A DNA stretch of 64,000 bases from Alkalibacter saccharofermentans DSM 14828 (GCF_900128885.1 NZ_FQTU01000001.1:1-64000), one strand, 5' to 3'; shown: positions 1-7,636, counted from the stretch's first letter. Numbers and translations: made by a program. Notes: generated from the letters alone by a model not told the origin.

Positions 1-22
1 TAATAGACCGAGGACTTGACCA
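1..22 (+). rRNA. 3' tail of 23S rRNA (partial)
   Basis: The first bases read taatagaccgaggacttgac, which matches the conserved 3' end of bacterial 23S rRNA (consensus ending in TCGAGGACTTGACC). The rest of the gene lies outside the window. Its position about 75 bases before a 5S rRNA on the same strand supports a 23S-5S rRNA operon end. The exact mature end is approximate. Confidence 0.75.
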
Positions 23-97
23 ATAGGTTTAGAATGATTGAAACAATACTTTGCTTATGTAGTTTATGCAGTTTTCAAATCTCATTTGAGATTTAAT

Positions 98-217
98 TAT
101 TCCGCGGCAATGGCGGAGGGGCTACACCTGTTCCCATACCGAACACAGTAGTTAAGTCCTCCTGCGCAGATGGTACTTGGATGGAGACGTCCTGGGAGAG
201 TATGTCGCTGCGGGATA
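98..217 (+). rRNA. rrf: 5S ribosomal RNA
   Basis: Typical bacterial 5S rRNA of about 120 nt with the conserved internal segments ACACCTGTTCCCATACCGAAC and AGTTAAG. The two ends form an 11-bp terminal helix: 98-108 pairs with 207-217 with G-U wobbles. It follows the 23S tail and is followed by a strong terminator. End positions are set from the terminal helix and may differ by a few bases. Confidence 0.93.
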
Positions 218-229
218 ATTCTTTAAAAG

Positions 230-285
230 AAAAGGGATAGATCTTAAACCTGTTAATAGGTAATAGATCTATCCCTTTTGTCTTT
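230..285. terminator. Terminator of the rRNA operon, shared with gntR
   Basis: Perfect 15-bp inverted repeat: left arm 230-244 (AAAAGGGATAGATCT), right arm 265-279, with a 20-nt loop. On + it ends in TTTTGTCTTT after the 5S gene. On - the A-rich stretch before the left arm gives a U-run after the gntR stop, so it can serve both converging transcripts. Confidence 0.85.
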
Positions 286-294
286 GACTAAAGG

Positions 295-1011
295 CTACTT
301 TCTACCCTCCATGCTTACGCTATACTCATATCTGTCACCTATCAGCTTGGCGATGCTGTAATCCAAAGGACCTTTTTCAGTATAAGTGACTCTTTTGCTT
401 AATAAAAGAGGAGCACCCACAGGGATCTGAAGAATTTGAGACTCAGTAAAATCAGCACTAATTGCTGATAGCTTTTCATGAGCCGATTTAAGTATAATGT
501 GATATTGATTTTCAAGAAATTCATATAAACCGGTAAATGTCCCTACGAATTCTTCTATGCCTGCAACTTCATTTAATTTCAAATAATTAACCATTATCGC
601 TATGGGAACACCGTCTGCAAGCTGAACACGTTGAATCATGTATACCTTTGAACCCTCAGGTATTTCTAAAGCTTCTGAAACATTCTGAGAAGCTTTGACT
701 ATACTAATAACCATTCCACGAGTAGTAACCTTTACTCCTTTTGCTTTTAATGTTTCGCTGGTTGATGTAAGGTAATTTAATTTTTGGGTCGTTGAATAAT
801 CCAAAACTTCAGTTCCATAGCCTTGTTTTTTCTTTACATATCCTTCTGAAGATAAAAGACCGATGGCTTTTCGGATAGTCGTTCGGCTCACATCAAACTC
901 AAGCTCTAGCTCGTATTCAGTTGGCAGCAAGCTTCCAGTAGGATATCGACCTTCTCGGATGTCTTTCTTTAGCGATAAATAAACTTTTTTATAAGCAGGT
1001 ATATTTCCCAT
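295..1011 (-). CDS. GntR family transcriptional regulator with UTRA effector domain (HutC subfamily)
   Basis: DNA-binding repressor or activator of 238 aa. The N-terminal winged helix-turn-helix (about residues 5-75) has the GntR hallmarks PTEYELE (30-36) and SRTTIRKA (42-49), followed by the wing motif KKKQGYGT. Residues about 95-235 form a UTRA-type ligand domain (YMIQRVQLADGVPIAI; LLLSKRVTY near the end), as in HutC-type regulators that sense sugars, amino acids or phosphonates. The start is set by GAGGAG 6-9 bases before the ATG. It is transcribed divergently from a short-chain dehydrogenase and probably controls that gene and itself. The intergenic region holds two promoters and repeated motifs. 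The effector cannot be named from the sequence. Confidence 0.9.
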   Translation of the reverse strand: MGNIPAYKKVYLSLKKDIREGRYPTGSLLPTEYELELEFDVSRTTIRKAIGLLSSEGYVKKKQGYGTEVLDYSTTQKLNYLTSTSETLKAKGVKVTTRGMVISIVKASQNVSEALEIPEGSKVYMIQRVQLADGVPIAIMVNYLKLNEVAGIEEFVGTFTGLYEFLENQYHIILKSAHEKLSAISADFTESQILQIPVGAPLLLSKRVTYTEKGPLDYSIAKLIGDRYEYSVSMEGRK

Positions 1012-1048
1012 GATTTCTCCTCGTAAACTTTATATATAGATGATTATG

Positions 1049-1077
1049 AGTATAGCAACTTAGTAATATAATGTCAA
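1049..1077 (-). promoter_or_regulatory. Sigma-A promoter of gntR
   Basis: On the minus strand TTGACA (complement of 1072-1077) is followed by 17 bp and TATACT (complement of 1049-1054). Spacing is ideal and the transcript would start about 30 bases before the gntR ATG. One copy of a CAACTTAGTA repeat (1056-1065) lies between the -35 and -10 elements. Confidence 0.75.
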
Positions 1078-1101
1078 TCGGAGTATTTGAACAACTTAGT
1101 A
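1056..1101. repeat. Direct repeats of CAACTTAGTA, candidate GntR operator
   Basis: The 10-mer CAACTTAGTA occurs at 1056-1065 and again at 1092-1101, 36 bp apart in the same orientation. The first copy sits inside the gntR promoter spacer; the second abuts the -35 of the dehydrogenase promoter. This placement would let one regulator control both divergent promoters. Assignment as operator is inference. Confidence 0.45.
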
Positions 1102-1131
1102 TTTGACATAAACGTCCTAAAATGATATCAT
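1102..1131 (+). promoter_or_regulatory. Sigma-A promoter of the short-chain dehydrogenase gene
   Basis: TTGACA at 1102-1107 and TATCAT at 1126-1131 with an 18-bp spacer, about 80 bases before the chosen start. Confidence 0.65.
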
Positions 1132-1139
1132 ACTAATCG

Positions 1140-1157
1140 TAAAGATGATTATCTTTA
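1140..1157. repeat. Inverted repeat in the dehydrogenase 5' UTR
   Basis: TAAAGAT-GATT-ATCTTTA is a perfect 7-bp inverted repeat just downstream of the promoter. Its core AGATGATTAT (1143-1152) recurs at 1038-1047, just downstream of the gntR -10 on the other strand. It could be a second operator type; no protein is assigned. Confidence 0.4.
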
Positions 1158-1212
1158 ATTGAATTTAAAGGCTATGGGGATAGCTGGCAGCATATCTTTC
1201 GAGGAGGATGGA

Positions 1213-2037
1213 ATGGAAAAGCGACTTTTAGGAAAAACTGCTATTATAACAGGATCCGCCAGAGGAATCGGAAGAGAATATGCACTGAGAATGGCTAAGC
1301 TCGGTGCAAACGTAGTGATTACAGATATCGATTTAAGCGCAGGAAAATACAAGGAAACTGACATCAAGGCAAAATCGGTGAAAGAAGAGGTAGAATTATT
1401 AGGAGTCAAATCTTTGGAGTTCGAAGGAGACGGAACGGACGAAAGTTTTGTAAAAAAAGTAGTAGATGATACAATAGATACTTTTGGAAGTTTGGATATT
1501 CTTGTGAATAACATTGGAGGTACCGGTGGTGCGGGACCTGGTCTTGCTACAGATATGGAAGTTGAGAAGTTCAGAAGGGTAATAGACATTAACCTTACTA
1601 CTACTTTCATTTTTTCTAAACATGCAGGAAAAGTTATGAAGGTTCAAAAGAGTGGTAAAATAATCAATGTTGCGTCTGTTGCTGGTTTTGTTCCACTGTT
1701 CGTGGTGCAGCCTCATTATTCTGCAGGGAAAGCGGCAGTAATATCCCTTACAAAGACGATGGCATTGGAACTTGCTCCATACGGAGTTACTGTGAATGCT
1801 ATAGCCCCAGGTTATATAAGCACAGTAAAGTGGGATGCTCACTTTGAAGCTCAAATCGAAGATTTGGTGCAAAAAGTGCCTCTAGGGAGAATAGGAACTA
1901 CTGAAGATTGTTCAAAGGTCATTGAATTCCTGGCCACAGATCTTTCAGATTATTTAACAGGACAGACTATTTTTGTGGACGGCGGATTGATGGAATTAAA
2001 TCCATCATCATCTAAAATTGAAAATTATCAGATATAA
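1213..2037 (+). CDS. Short-chain dehydrogenase/reductase (SDR), Rossmann-fold oxidoreductase
   Basis: A 274-aa classical SDR that should oxidise or reduce a hydroxy/keto group with NAD(P)(H) in the cytoplasm. The cofactor motif TGSARGIG is at residues 13-20 and the NNIGG stabilising motif near 98-102. The catalytic Ser155, Tyr169 and Lys173 form the usual S-Y-x3-K triad. The C-terminal part has the typical VDGG close to the end. ATG 1213 is preferred because GAGGAGGATGGA precedes it; an in-frame TTG at 1159 has no ribosome binding site. It lies opposite a GntR/UTRA regulator and stands alone before a terminator, so it is probably an inducible dehydrogenase for a sugar alcohol, hydroxyacid or similar. 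The substrate is not deducible. Confidence 0.9.
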   Translation: MEKRLLGKTAIITGSARGIGREYALRMAKLGANVVITDIDLSAGKYKETDIKAKSVKEEVELLGVKSLEFEGDGTDESFVKKVVDDTIDTFGSLDILVNNIGGTGGAGPGLATDMEVEKFRRVIDINLTTTFIFSKHAGKVMKVQKSGKIINVASVAGFVPLFVVQPHYSAGKAAVISLTKTMALELAPYGVTVNAIAPGYISTVKWDAHFEAQIEDLVQKVPLGRIGTTEDCSKVIEFLATDLSDYLTGQTIFVDGGLMELNPSSSKIENYQI

Positions 2038-2057
2038 ACCGGGAAACCGGTTTTTTT
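2037..2057 (+). terminator. Intrinsic terminator after the dehydrogenase gene
   Basis: AACCGG-GAAA-CCGGTT hairpin starting at the last base of the stop codon and running into seven T residues. The GNRA tetraloop and U-run are typical. Confidence 0.85.
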
Positions 2058-2110
2058 CTTTGCATTGAACCAAAGAAATTTATTAGCACTGGTATAACTA
2101 AGATGATTTT

Positions 2111-2118
2111 TGTATAAT
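2111..2118 (+). promoter_or_regulatory. Possible promoter of the 2160 gene
   Basis: TGTATAAT contains a perfect -10 (2113-2118) about 40 bases before the ATG at 2160. No good -35 is seen at the right distance (TGGTAT at 2090-2095 is poor), so confidence is low. Confidence 0.35.
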
Positions 2119-2159
2119 GAAAGGTACTTGATAAACTATAACGGAAAGTAGGTTGGATT

Positions 2160-2480
2160 ATGAATTTTGAAAAGATATTGATCGTTTTATTCATGGTATT
2201 CGGAGTAGGGTTGGTTCTTATTGGTATTGTAGATATATTGAAAAATAGATCAGCCAATAACGAAGAGTTGTCAAAAAGCGATACCGAACTTAAGTATTTG
2301 AGGGTTCAGGGATTTATAGACATAGCAACTGGAGCCTTGTACGTCTCATTGGGAATAAGTACATATATGGGAAAGTTTGAAGCTGCTTATTTTTACATGC
2401 TTGTGTTGGGGATAGCACTTGTGAGAAAAATTTTGGAATTGACCATTAAAAATCAAATTAAAAAAATGAAATCAAATTAA
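2160..2480 (+). CDS. Small hypothetical membrane protein
   Basis: A 106-aa protein with a hydrophobic segment at about residues 6-26 (LIVLFMVFGVGLVLIGI), a short charged cytoplasmic-type loop (KNRSANNEELSKSD), and two further hydrophobic stretches around 50-68 and 75-92. It ends in a Lys-rich tail (KNQIKKMKSN). About three membrane helices are likely. I do not recognise a family with confidence; it resembles small uncharacterised Firmicutes membrane proteins. It is separated from the dehydrogenase by a terminator and lies 34 bases before hflX, possibly in the same transcript. Confidence 0.7.
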   Translation: MNFEKILIVLFMVFGVGLVLIGIVDILKNRSANNEELSKSDTELKYLRVQGFIDIATGALYVSLGISTYMGKFEAAYFYMLVLGIALVRKILELTIKNQIKKMKSN

Positions 2481-2514
2481 TAAAGGGTATTAGCAATGGA
2501 AGACAGGTGATGAA

Positions 2515-4281
2515 ATGATATACGGAAATATTGACGGATTAAAAAAGTCTTTATTGGAACGACTGGAAGACTTGAGGGGTCTTGTTATGGAAAACAACGA
2601 ACTTCTTGATGAAAATACTGCTTACGAGCTATGGGAAATCAGCACACTCATAAACAGGGAAGTTATAATAATTACTGATAAAAGAAATGAAATACTTGAA
2701 GTTGGCGTTGGAGATTTTAGAAGTGCCTCCTTTCCGGAGATAGACTATGAGAAAATACAGGGTGCGAAGAGTTTTCATACCCATCCCAATGAAAATCCCA
2801 ACTTATCAGATCAGGATAAATCGGCTATGCTCAGCCTTGGTCTCGATCTTTTGGGAGCAGTCGTTGTGAGGGATGATAAAATATTAGTTGGAATCGGCGT
2901 ATTGGATGTTGAAGATGACGAAATAGTAGTTAAGGTGCCGGGTATATTTTCTTTAAAGGATTTAAGAAGATTTGAAATTGATGTCTACAGCGATAAAGTC
3001 TCTAAATTTAAAAGGAATGCTCCTAAAATAGTCTCTGATGAAACTGAAAAGGCGGTGTTGATAGGGGTCAGCCTGAAATCAAAGACGGAGATGCTGGATA
3101 TTCAGTCATCTATGGATGAATTAAAGGAGCTGGCTTTAACTGCAGAGGTGGTTCCTGTTGACATGGTTGTTCAAAACAAAGATAAAATAGATTCGAATTT
3201 TTATATAGGAAAAGGCAAGCTCCTGGAGTTGAAGGAGCTGATTCAAATAAAGAATGCCAATATCGTAATCTGCAACGACGAGCTAAACGCAGTGCAGCTC
3301 AGAATTATTGAGACGGTACTTGGTGTAAAAGTGATCGATAGAACGGCCCTTATTTTAGATATATTTGCAAAACATGCTACTACAGGTGAAGGAAAGCTTC
3401 AAGTGGAACTTGCCCAGCTTAAGTATCGCCTCCCTAGGCTTATGGGAATGGGTAAAGTGCTATCTAGAGCAGGCGGGGGAATAGGTACAAGAGGACCAGG
3501 GGAAAAAAAGCTGGAAACCGATAGAAGGGCTATTTACAAGCAGGTCAATATCCTTGAAAAAAGGATAAAGGATATGCAATCTGCCAGACAGATTCAAAAA
3601 AGCAGACGTGTGAAGAACCAGATTCCCGTGGTATCCCTGGTAGGTTACACAAATGCAGGGAAAAGCACGATGTTCAATTTGATTTCTTCAAGTTCAGTTT
3701 TAGCTCAGGATAAACTTTTCGCAACGCTGGATTCCACTACAAGAAAAATCAAGATGGATGACAAGGAATTTTTACTGTCTGATACAGTCGGATTTATTGA
3801 AAAACTGCCCCATGATCTTGTTGAGTCTTTTAAATCCACATTGGACGAAGTGAAGGATGCAGATCTGATACTTCATATTATAGATAGCTCAAATCCAAAT
3901 TGTCTTCAACAAATTAAGATTGTAGAAGAGGTATTACAATCAATTGAATGCAGTGACAAGGAGATGGTGTATGTCTTTAATAAAACGGATATTGTAGGTG
4001 AAGATTTCGACCAAATTTATTCAATGATTAGAGGAGACAAGCTGAAAACAAGCGCTATTACAGGCGACGGGGTTGAAAAACTCCTAAAAGCGATAGTGAA
4101 AAAAATATTTGGAGACACAATCGAGAAGGTATTAGAGATTCCTTACTCCGACAGCAAGTATGTCAGTTACCTACACAGTCTAGGAGTTGTAACAGATGAA
4201 AAATATCTGGAGGATAAAATCGTTGTAAAAGTTCAAATCAGCGAGAAGAATGAGCATTTACTTAATAAGGGAAAGGTTTGA
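2515..4281 (+). CDS. hflX: GTPase HflX with an N-terminal JAMM/RadC-like extension
   Basis: Ribosome-associated GTPase that splits or rescues stalled ribosomes in the HflX family. The protein is 588 aa, far longer than E. coli HflX (about 426 aa). Residues about 180-290 are the HflX N-domain and 290-365 the helical linker with the family signature GGGIGTRGPGEKKLE. The G domain follows with G1 GYTNAGKST (377-385), G3 DTVGF (423-427) and G4 NKTD (489-492). The extra first ~175 residues carry His88-x-His90-x7-Ser98-x2-Asp101 in HTHPNENPNLSDQD, the zinc-binding pattern of JAMM/MPN and RadC proteins, with Glu59 or Glu62 as possible upstream acid. Long clostridial HflX forms are known to me, but the role of the extension is not. 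The ATG is preceded by CAGGTGAT. Confidence 0.95.
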   Translation: MIYGNIDGLKKSLLERLEDLRGLVMENNELLDENTAYELWEISTLINREVIIITDKRNEILEVGVGDFRSASFPEIDYEKIQGAKSFHTHPNENPNLSDQDKSAMLSLGLDLLGAVVVRDDKILVGIGVLDVEDDEIVVKVPGIFSLKDLRRFEIDVYSDKVSKFKRNAPKIVSDETEKAVLIGVSLKSKTEMLDIQSSMDELKELALTAEVVPVDMVVQNKDKIDSNFYIGKGKLLELKELIQIKNANIVICNDELNAVQLRIIETVLGVKVIDRTALILDIFAKHATTGEGKLQVELAQLKYRLPRLMGMGKVLSRAGGGIGTRGPGEKKLETDRRAIYKQVNILEKRIKDMQSARQIQKSRRVKNQIPVVSLVGYTNAGKSTMFNLISSSSVLAQDKLFATLDSTTRKIKMDDKEFLLSDTVGFIEKLPHDLVESFKSTLDEVKDADLILHIIDSSNPNCLQQIKIVEEVLQSIECSDKEMVYVFNKTDIVGEDFDQIYSMIRGDKLKTSAITGDGVEKLLKAIVKKIFGDTIEKVLEIPYSDSKYVSYLHSLGVVTDEKYLEDKIVVKVQISEKNEHLLNKGKV

Positions 4282-4282
4282 C

Positions 4283-4915
4283 ATGGAAGACTATTTAACC
4301 GTAAAGGGAGAATCGATCAGGGAGATTGTTGTAAAGAAATCTCGTTTTATAGCATATTGCTTTCATATTGAGTCCGTAGATGTTGCTGAGGATAAGATAA
4401 AAAGAATACAGAAGCTTAATTATAAAGCAGCCCATAATACTTTTGCATATGCGGTTAATCCGACAGGAGATATATTTAAGTACAGTGATGATGGGGAACC
4501 CTCCCTTACCGCAGGCAAACCCATATACGAAAGCATCGTGGGAAGAAATTTGACCAACGTATTGGTGGTGGTGACTAGATATTTCGGGGGTATAAAGCTG
4601 GGAACCGGGGGACTAGTCAGGGCTTACGGCCAGGCAGCTCAAGAAGCTTTGGACGAAATGGAAATAGTGAAGATGCAATATAATGCTGTTTTTGAAATCT
4701 CCACGGACTATAGCCTCTTAGGAATGCTTCAAAACTATTTTTCAACATTCGATTGCGTTATGGAAGGAATAGAATATGCAGATGAAGTTAAAATTAAAAT
4801 TTGCATACCTTTTAGACAAAAGGAACAGTTCATAAGCGGACACAGGGAGCTAACAAATGGCAAACAGAAATTATACAGTGGGGGAGAAAAATTCATTGAA
4901 AAAATTGCCTTTTAG
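4283..4915 (+). CDS. YigZ/IMPACT family protein (UPF0029)
   Basis: A 210-aa protein of the YigZ family, related to eukaryotic IMPACT. The N-terminal half contains the family core (SRFIAYCFHIESV; AAHNTFAYAV; SDDGEPSLTAGKPI) and the signature TRYFGGIKLGTGGLVRAYG. The C-terminal ~70 residues are the DUF1949/EF-G V-like domain. Function in bacteria is not firmly established; links to translation are suspected from the human homologue. ATG 4283 follows the hflX stop by one base and is preceded by AAGGGAAAGG inside hflX, indicating translational coupling. An in-frame ATG at 4250 inside hflX is less likely. Confidence 0.9.
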   Translation: MEDYLTVKGESIREIVVKKSRFIAYCFHIESVDVAEDKIKRIQKLNYKAAHNTFAYAVNPTGDIFKYSDDGEPSLTAGKPIYESIVGRNLTNVLVVVTRYFGGIKLGTGGLVRAYGQAAQEALDEMEIVKMQYNAVFEISTDYSLLGMLQNYFSTFDCVMEGIEYADEVKIKICIPFRQKEQFISGHRELTNGKQKLYSGGEKFIEKIAF

Positions 4916-4989
4916 ACATCAATGCTATAGGAATAAGGTAAAGACTATGTTAGAATATTAATGCTGAAAATTTCTAAGGAGGAATTAAA

Positions 4990-5715
4990 ATGGCTGGACA
5001 TTCAAAATGGGCAAACATTAAGCATAAAAAAGGCAAGGCTGATGCAGCGAAGGGGCAGGTGTACACCAAGCTTTCAAAGGCTATTGCAGTAGCTGTCAAA
5101 GAAGGCGGATCTGATCCTGAAATGAACTCACGACTGAGAGATGCCGTTACCAAGGCAAAAGCTAACAATATGCCGAATGATAATATCGACCGAGCGATAA
5201 AAAAAGGTGCAGGGGAGCTAGGGTCCGCGAATTACGAAGAGATAACATATGAAGGATATGGTCCAGGAGGAGTAGCTGTTATCGTTCAAGCTTTGACAGA
5301 AAATAAAAACCGAACTGCTGGGGATGTTAGGCATGCCTTTGATAAAAATGGAGGTAATCTGGGCACTTCGGGATGCGTTTCTTTCATGTTTGAAAAAAAA
5401 GGCCAGATAATGATAGAAAAAGACGATAGCGTAGATGAAGATGAGCTGATGATGATTGCACTTGAGGCAGGAGCTCAAGATATAAATGTTGAAGCGGAAG
5501 GCTTTGAGATAGTAACCGAACCGGAGGAGTTTCAAAAAACTTGCGATGCACTGGTTGAAGCAGGATATGAATTCGCATCTGCAGAAGTAGCGATGATACC
5601 CACTACTTATTCTAAGCTCTCAGAAGAAGATGTTAAAAAGATGAATAAAATGCTGGATATGTTTGACGACAACGATGATATACAGGAAGTCTACCACAAC
5701 TGGGAAGAAGAATAA
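4990..5715 (+). CDS. yebC: YebC/PmpR family protein (TACO1-like)
   Basis: A 241-aa protein beginning MAGHSKWANIKHKKGKAD, the almost invariant start of the YebC family. Length and three-domain layout fit: an N-terminal helical domain, then alpha/beta domains with the acidic surface DDNDDIQEVYHNW at the end. Members were long annotated as transcriptional regulators (PmpR); the mitochondrial homologue TACO1 and recent bacterial work point to translation of proline-rich stretches. In many bacteria it lies next to ruvC/ruvA, as here. RBS AAGGAGG precedes the ATG. Confidence 0.95.
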   Translation: MAGHSKWANIKHKKGKADAAKGQVYTKLSKAIAVAVKEGGSDPEMNSRLRDAVTKAKANNMPNDNIDRAIKKGAGELGSANYEEITYEGYGPGGVAVIVQALTENKNRTAGDVRHAFDKNGGNLGTSGCVSFMFEKKGQIMIEKDDSVDEDELMMIALEAGAQDINVEAEGFEIVTEPEEFQKTCDALVEAGYEFASAEVAMIPTTYSKLSEEDVKKMNKMLDMFDDNDDIQEVYHNWEEE

Positions 5716-5728
5716 ACCGAATATATGT

Positions 5729-5757
5729 TTGCTTTAACAAGAATATTTCTATATAAT
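5729..5757 (+). promoter_or_regulatory. Sigma-A promoter of ruvAB
   Basis: TTGCTT at 5729-5734, 17-bp spacer, TATAAT at 5752-5757. The transcript would start about 85 bases before ruvA. Confidence 0.65.
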
Positions 5758-5779
5758 ATCAGTATGTACGATATTATAT
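5751..5779. repeat. Inverted repeat over the ruvAB -10 region
   Basis: ATATAATATC (5751-5760) and GATATTATAT (5770-5779) are perfect 10-bp inverted repeats around the 9-bp centre AGTATGTAC. The left arm includes the -10 element. A dimeric regulator could bind here, or this may be chance in AT-rich DNA. It does not match a Bacillus-type LexA box. Confidence 0.45.
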
Positions 5780-5849
5780 GAATAATGCAAACCAAGGACA
5801 ATTAGGTGTCTGAGTTGCTGTTAATTGTAGTATATGGGGAGGAACGATT

Positions 5850-6455
5850 TTGTACGAATATCTAAAGGGAAGCATAAAGGACTTTTATGAAGATAAGGTC
5901 GTCCTCGAGTGTGGAGATATTGGCTATCTGATTACTGTATCAGCAATGACCTTGAAAAGTCTTAGCCAGGATGCAGGGCAAACCAAGATATACATTCATC
6001 AACACATCAGAGAAGACGAAATGACGCTTTACGGATTTGGGGACAAGCAGGAAAGAAAGCTCTTTAGAGACCTAATAAGCATTTCCGGCATAGGACCTAA
6101 GGTAAGCATAGGAATACTTTCAAGCTTCACGTTTGATAAGTTTGCCTCCTATCTTTCTACCGGGGATGAAAAGGCTATTTCCACAGCTCCTGGAATAGGA
6201 AAAAAGACAGCGAACAGAATAATTCTTGAATTAAAAGACAAATACAAAAATATAATTCCCACCCATGGAGATTCTAATGACGTAATTTCAACAACCACTA
6301 CTGAAATCAGAAAAGAAGCGGCACAAGCCTTGGAGAGCTTGGGGTATTCCTATTCAGAGGGTCTTGATATGGTGGATAGGATATTTATTGACGGTATGAC
6401 CATTGAGGATATAATCAAAAAAGCACTGTCATCCAGTGCTTTTGCAACTTCCTAA
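5850..6455 (+). CDS. ruvA: Holliday junction branch migration protein RuvA
   Basis: DNA-binding subunit of the RuvAB branch-migration complex; a tetramer clamps the Holliday junction. The 201-aa sequence begins MYEYLKGSIKDF with the OB-fold domain I (about 1-63). Two helix-hairpin-helix motifs follow (ISISGIGPKVSIGIL and STAPGIGKKTANRII). A flexible linker leads to domain III (about 150-201), which contacts RuvB. The start is TTG at 5850 with GGGGAGGA seven bases upstream. It is followed 13 bases later by ruvB. Confidence 0.97.
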   Translation: MYEYLKGSIKDFYEDKVVLECGDIGYLITVSAMTLKSLSQDAGQTKIYIHQHIREDEMTLYGFGDKQERKLFRDLISISGIGPKVSIGILSSFTFDKFASYLSTGDEKAISTAPGIGKKTANRIILELKDKYKNIIPTHGDSNDVISTTTTEIRKEAAQALESLGYSYSEGLDMVDRIFIDGMTIEDIIKKALSSSAFATS

Positions 6456-6468
6456 CAGAGGTGATGAA

Positions 6469-7509
6469 TTGAAAGATAGAATTATAACCACGGAAACAAC
6501 TGAATCGGATCTTGATATAGAAAAAAGCCTCAGGCCTAAGGAACTTAAGGATTACATTGGCCAGAACAAGGTTAAGGAAAAAATGAGCATATTTATAAAA
6601 GCTGCGATGGAAAGAAGCGAGACTTTGGACCATGTGCTTCTTTATGGTCCGCCGGGTCTTGGAAAGACGACTTTGGCAAATATAATAGCAAATGAGCTCG
6701 GAGTAAACATAAGAATAACATCAGGTCCTGCTATAGAAAAACCGGGTGATTTGGCTGCGATATTGACAGGACTCAACAAGGGGGATGTTCTGTTCATCGA
6801 CGAGATACACCGCCTAAACAGAAGCATAGAAGAAATCCTATATCCAGCCATGGAGGATTTTGTTATTGACATAATCGTAGGTAAAGGCCCGGGAGCTAGG
6901 TCTATTCGTTTAGAGCTACCACCGTTTACGCTGATCGGCGCCACTACCCGCGCCGGGCTTCTTACATCACCATTACGTGACAGGTTCGGAGTGATTTCGA
7001 GACTAGAAATTTACGACACATCACAACTTTCAAAGATAATCACTAGGAGCGCGACAATACTTGATGTGGATATAGCCTGGGATGGAGCAGAAGAACTAGC
7101 CAAAAGATCTCGAGGAACGCCTAGAATCGCCAACAGGCTCCTTAAAAGGGTACGGGATTTTGCACAGATAAAAGGAAATGGCATAATTGATAAGAAAACT
7201 GCAAAAGATGCATTAGAGTTGCTGGAGGTTGACGAAATTGGACTTGACGAAATCGACAGGAAGATGCTTGAAAGCATAATAATTAAGTTTTCAGGAGGGC
7301 CTGTAGGCCTGGATACTCTTTCTGCAACAATAGATGAGGAAAAGTCAACAATAGAGGATGTGTACGAACCATATTTATTGCAATTGGGTTTTATTCAGAG
7401 GACTCCTCGTGGAAGGATTGCAACCAAAAGGGCATATGAGCATATGGGCTATTCCTTCGATAGTGAAAATATAAGCTTTTTTGACGGTCAAGATACTTCA
7501 GAAGCATAA
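6469..7509 (+). CDS. ruvB: Holliday junction branch migration DNA helicase RuvB
   Basis: AAA+ motor that drives branch migration with RuvA. The protein is 346 aa with Walker A GPPGLGKT at residues 60-67, Walker B LFIDEIHRL, sensor 1 GATTRAG and the arginine finger region PLRDRFG. The winged-helix domain is at the end (RTPRGRIATKRAYEHMG). TTG at 6469 is preferred because AGAGGTGAT lies five bases upstream; the in-frame ATG at 6436 is inside ruvA and lacks a site. In related genomes queA and tgt usually follow directly; here the nif cluster intervenes. Confidence 0.97.
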   Translation: MKDRIITTETTESDLDIEKSLRPKELKDYIGQNKVKEKMSIFIKAAMERSETLDHVLLYGPPGLGKTTLANIIANELGVNIRITSGPAIEKPGDLAAILTGLNKGDVLFIDEIHRLNRSIEEILYPAMEDFVIDIIVGKGPGARSIRLELPPFTLIGATTRAGLLTSPLRDRFGVISRLEIYDTSQLSKIITRSATILDVDIAWDGAEELAKRSRGTPRIANRLLKRVRDFAQIKGNGIIDKKTAKDALELLEVDEIGLDEIDRKMLESIIIKFSGGPVGLDTLSATIDEEKSTIEDVYEPYLLQLGFIQRTPRGRIATKRAYEHMGYSFDSENISFFDGQDTSEA

Positions 7510-7572
7510 ATATTAATTATGATGAATTATAATAAAAATATGAAATCAGTTTCATGAAAAAAATATTTGCAT

Positions 7573-7602
7573 TTGATTTTTTCCTGTGGTAGTATCTATT
7601 TA
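7573..7602 (+). promoter_or_regulatory. Weak candidate promoter for the nif operon
   Basis: TTGATT at 7573-7578, 18-bp spacer and TATTTA at 7597-7602. It would start transcription just before the first hexaloop hairpin. An alternative TATAAT at 7528-7533 lacks a -35. I see no sigma-54 (-24/-12) element and no NifA site, so any promoter here is probably of the housekeeping type. Confidence 0.35.
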
Positions 7603-7618
7603 ACAAGAAAATACACTT

Positions 7619-7636
7619 GATAACAACGACGTTATC
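7619..7636 (+). promoter_or_regulatory. Hexaloop hairpin A in the nifH leader, candidate antiterminator
   Basis: GATAAC-AACGAC-GTTATC is a perfect 6-bp stem with a six-base loop having A at position 1 and G at position 4, the hallmark of ANTAR-protein RNA targets. Its 3' arm (7631-7636) lies within the 5' arm of the next terminator (7628-7639), so the two structures exclude each other. No clear companion P1 hairpin is visible upstream. Confidence 0.5.

Noticed and set aside
1155..1872. Two long open frames on the minus strand opposite the SDR gene (1155-1610 and 1399-1872)
   Set aside because: They overlap a clear SDR gene with full motifs, have no ribosome binding sites and translate to low-complexity Ser/Pro/Ile/Phe-rich sequences typical of antisense frames.
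5751..5779. LexA/SOS box before ruvA
   Set aside because: The inverted repeat lacks GAAC-N4-GTTC and is AT-only in the arms. It is kept only as an unassigned repeat.
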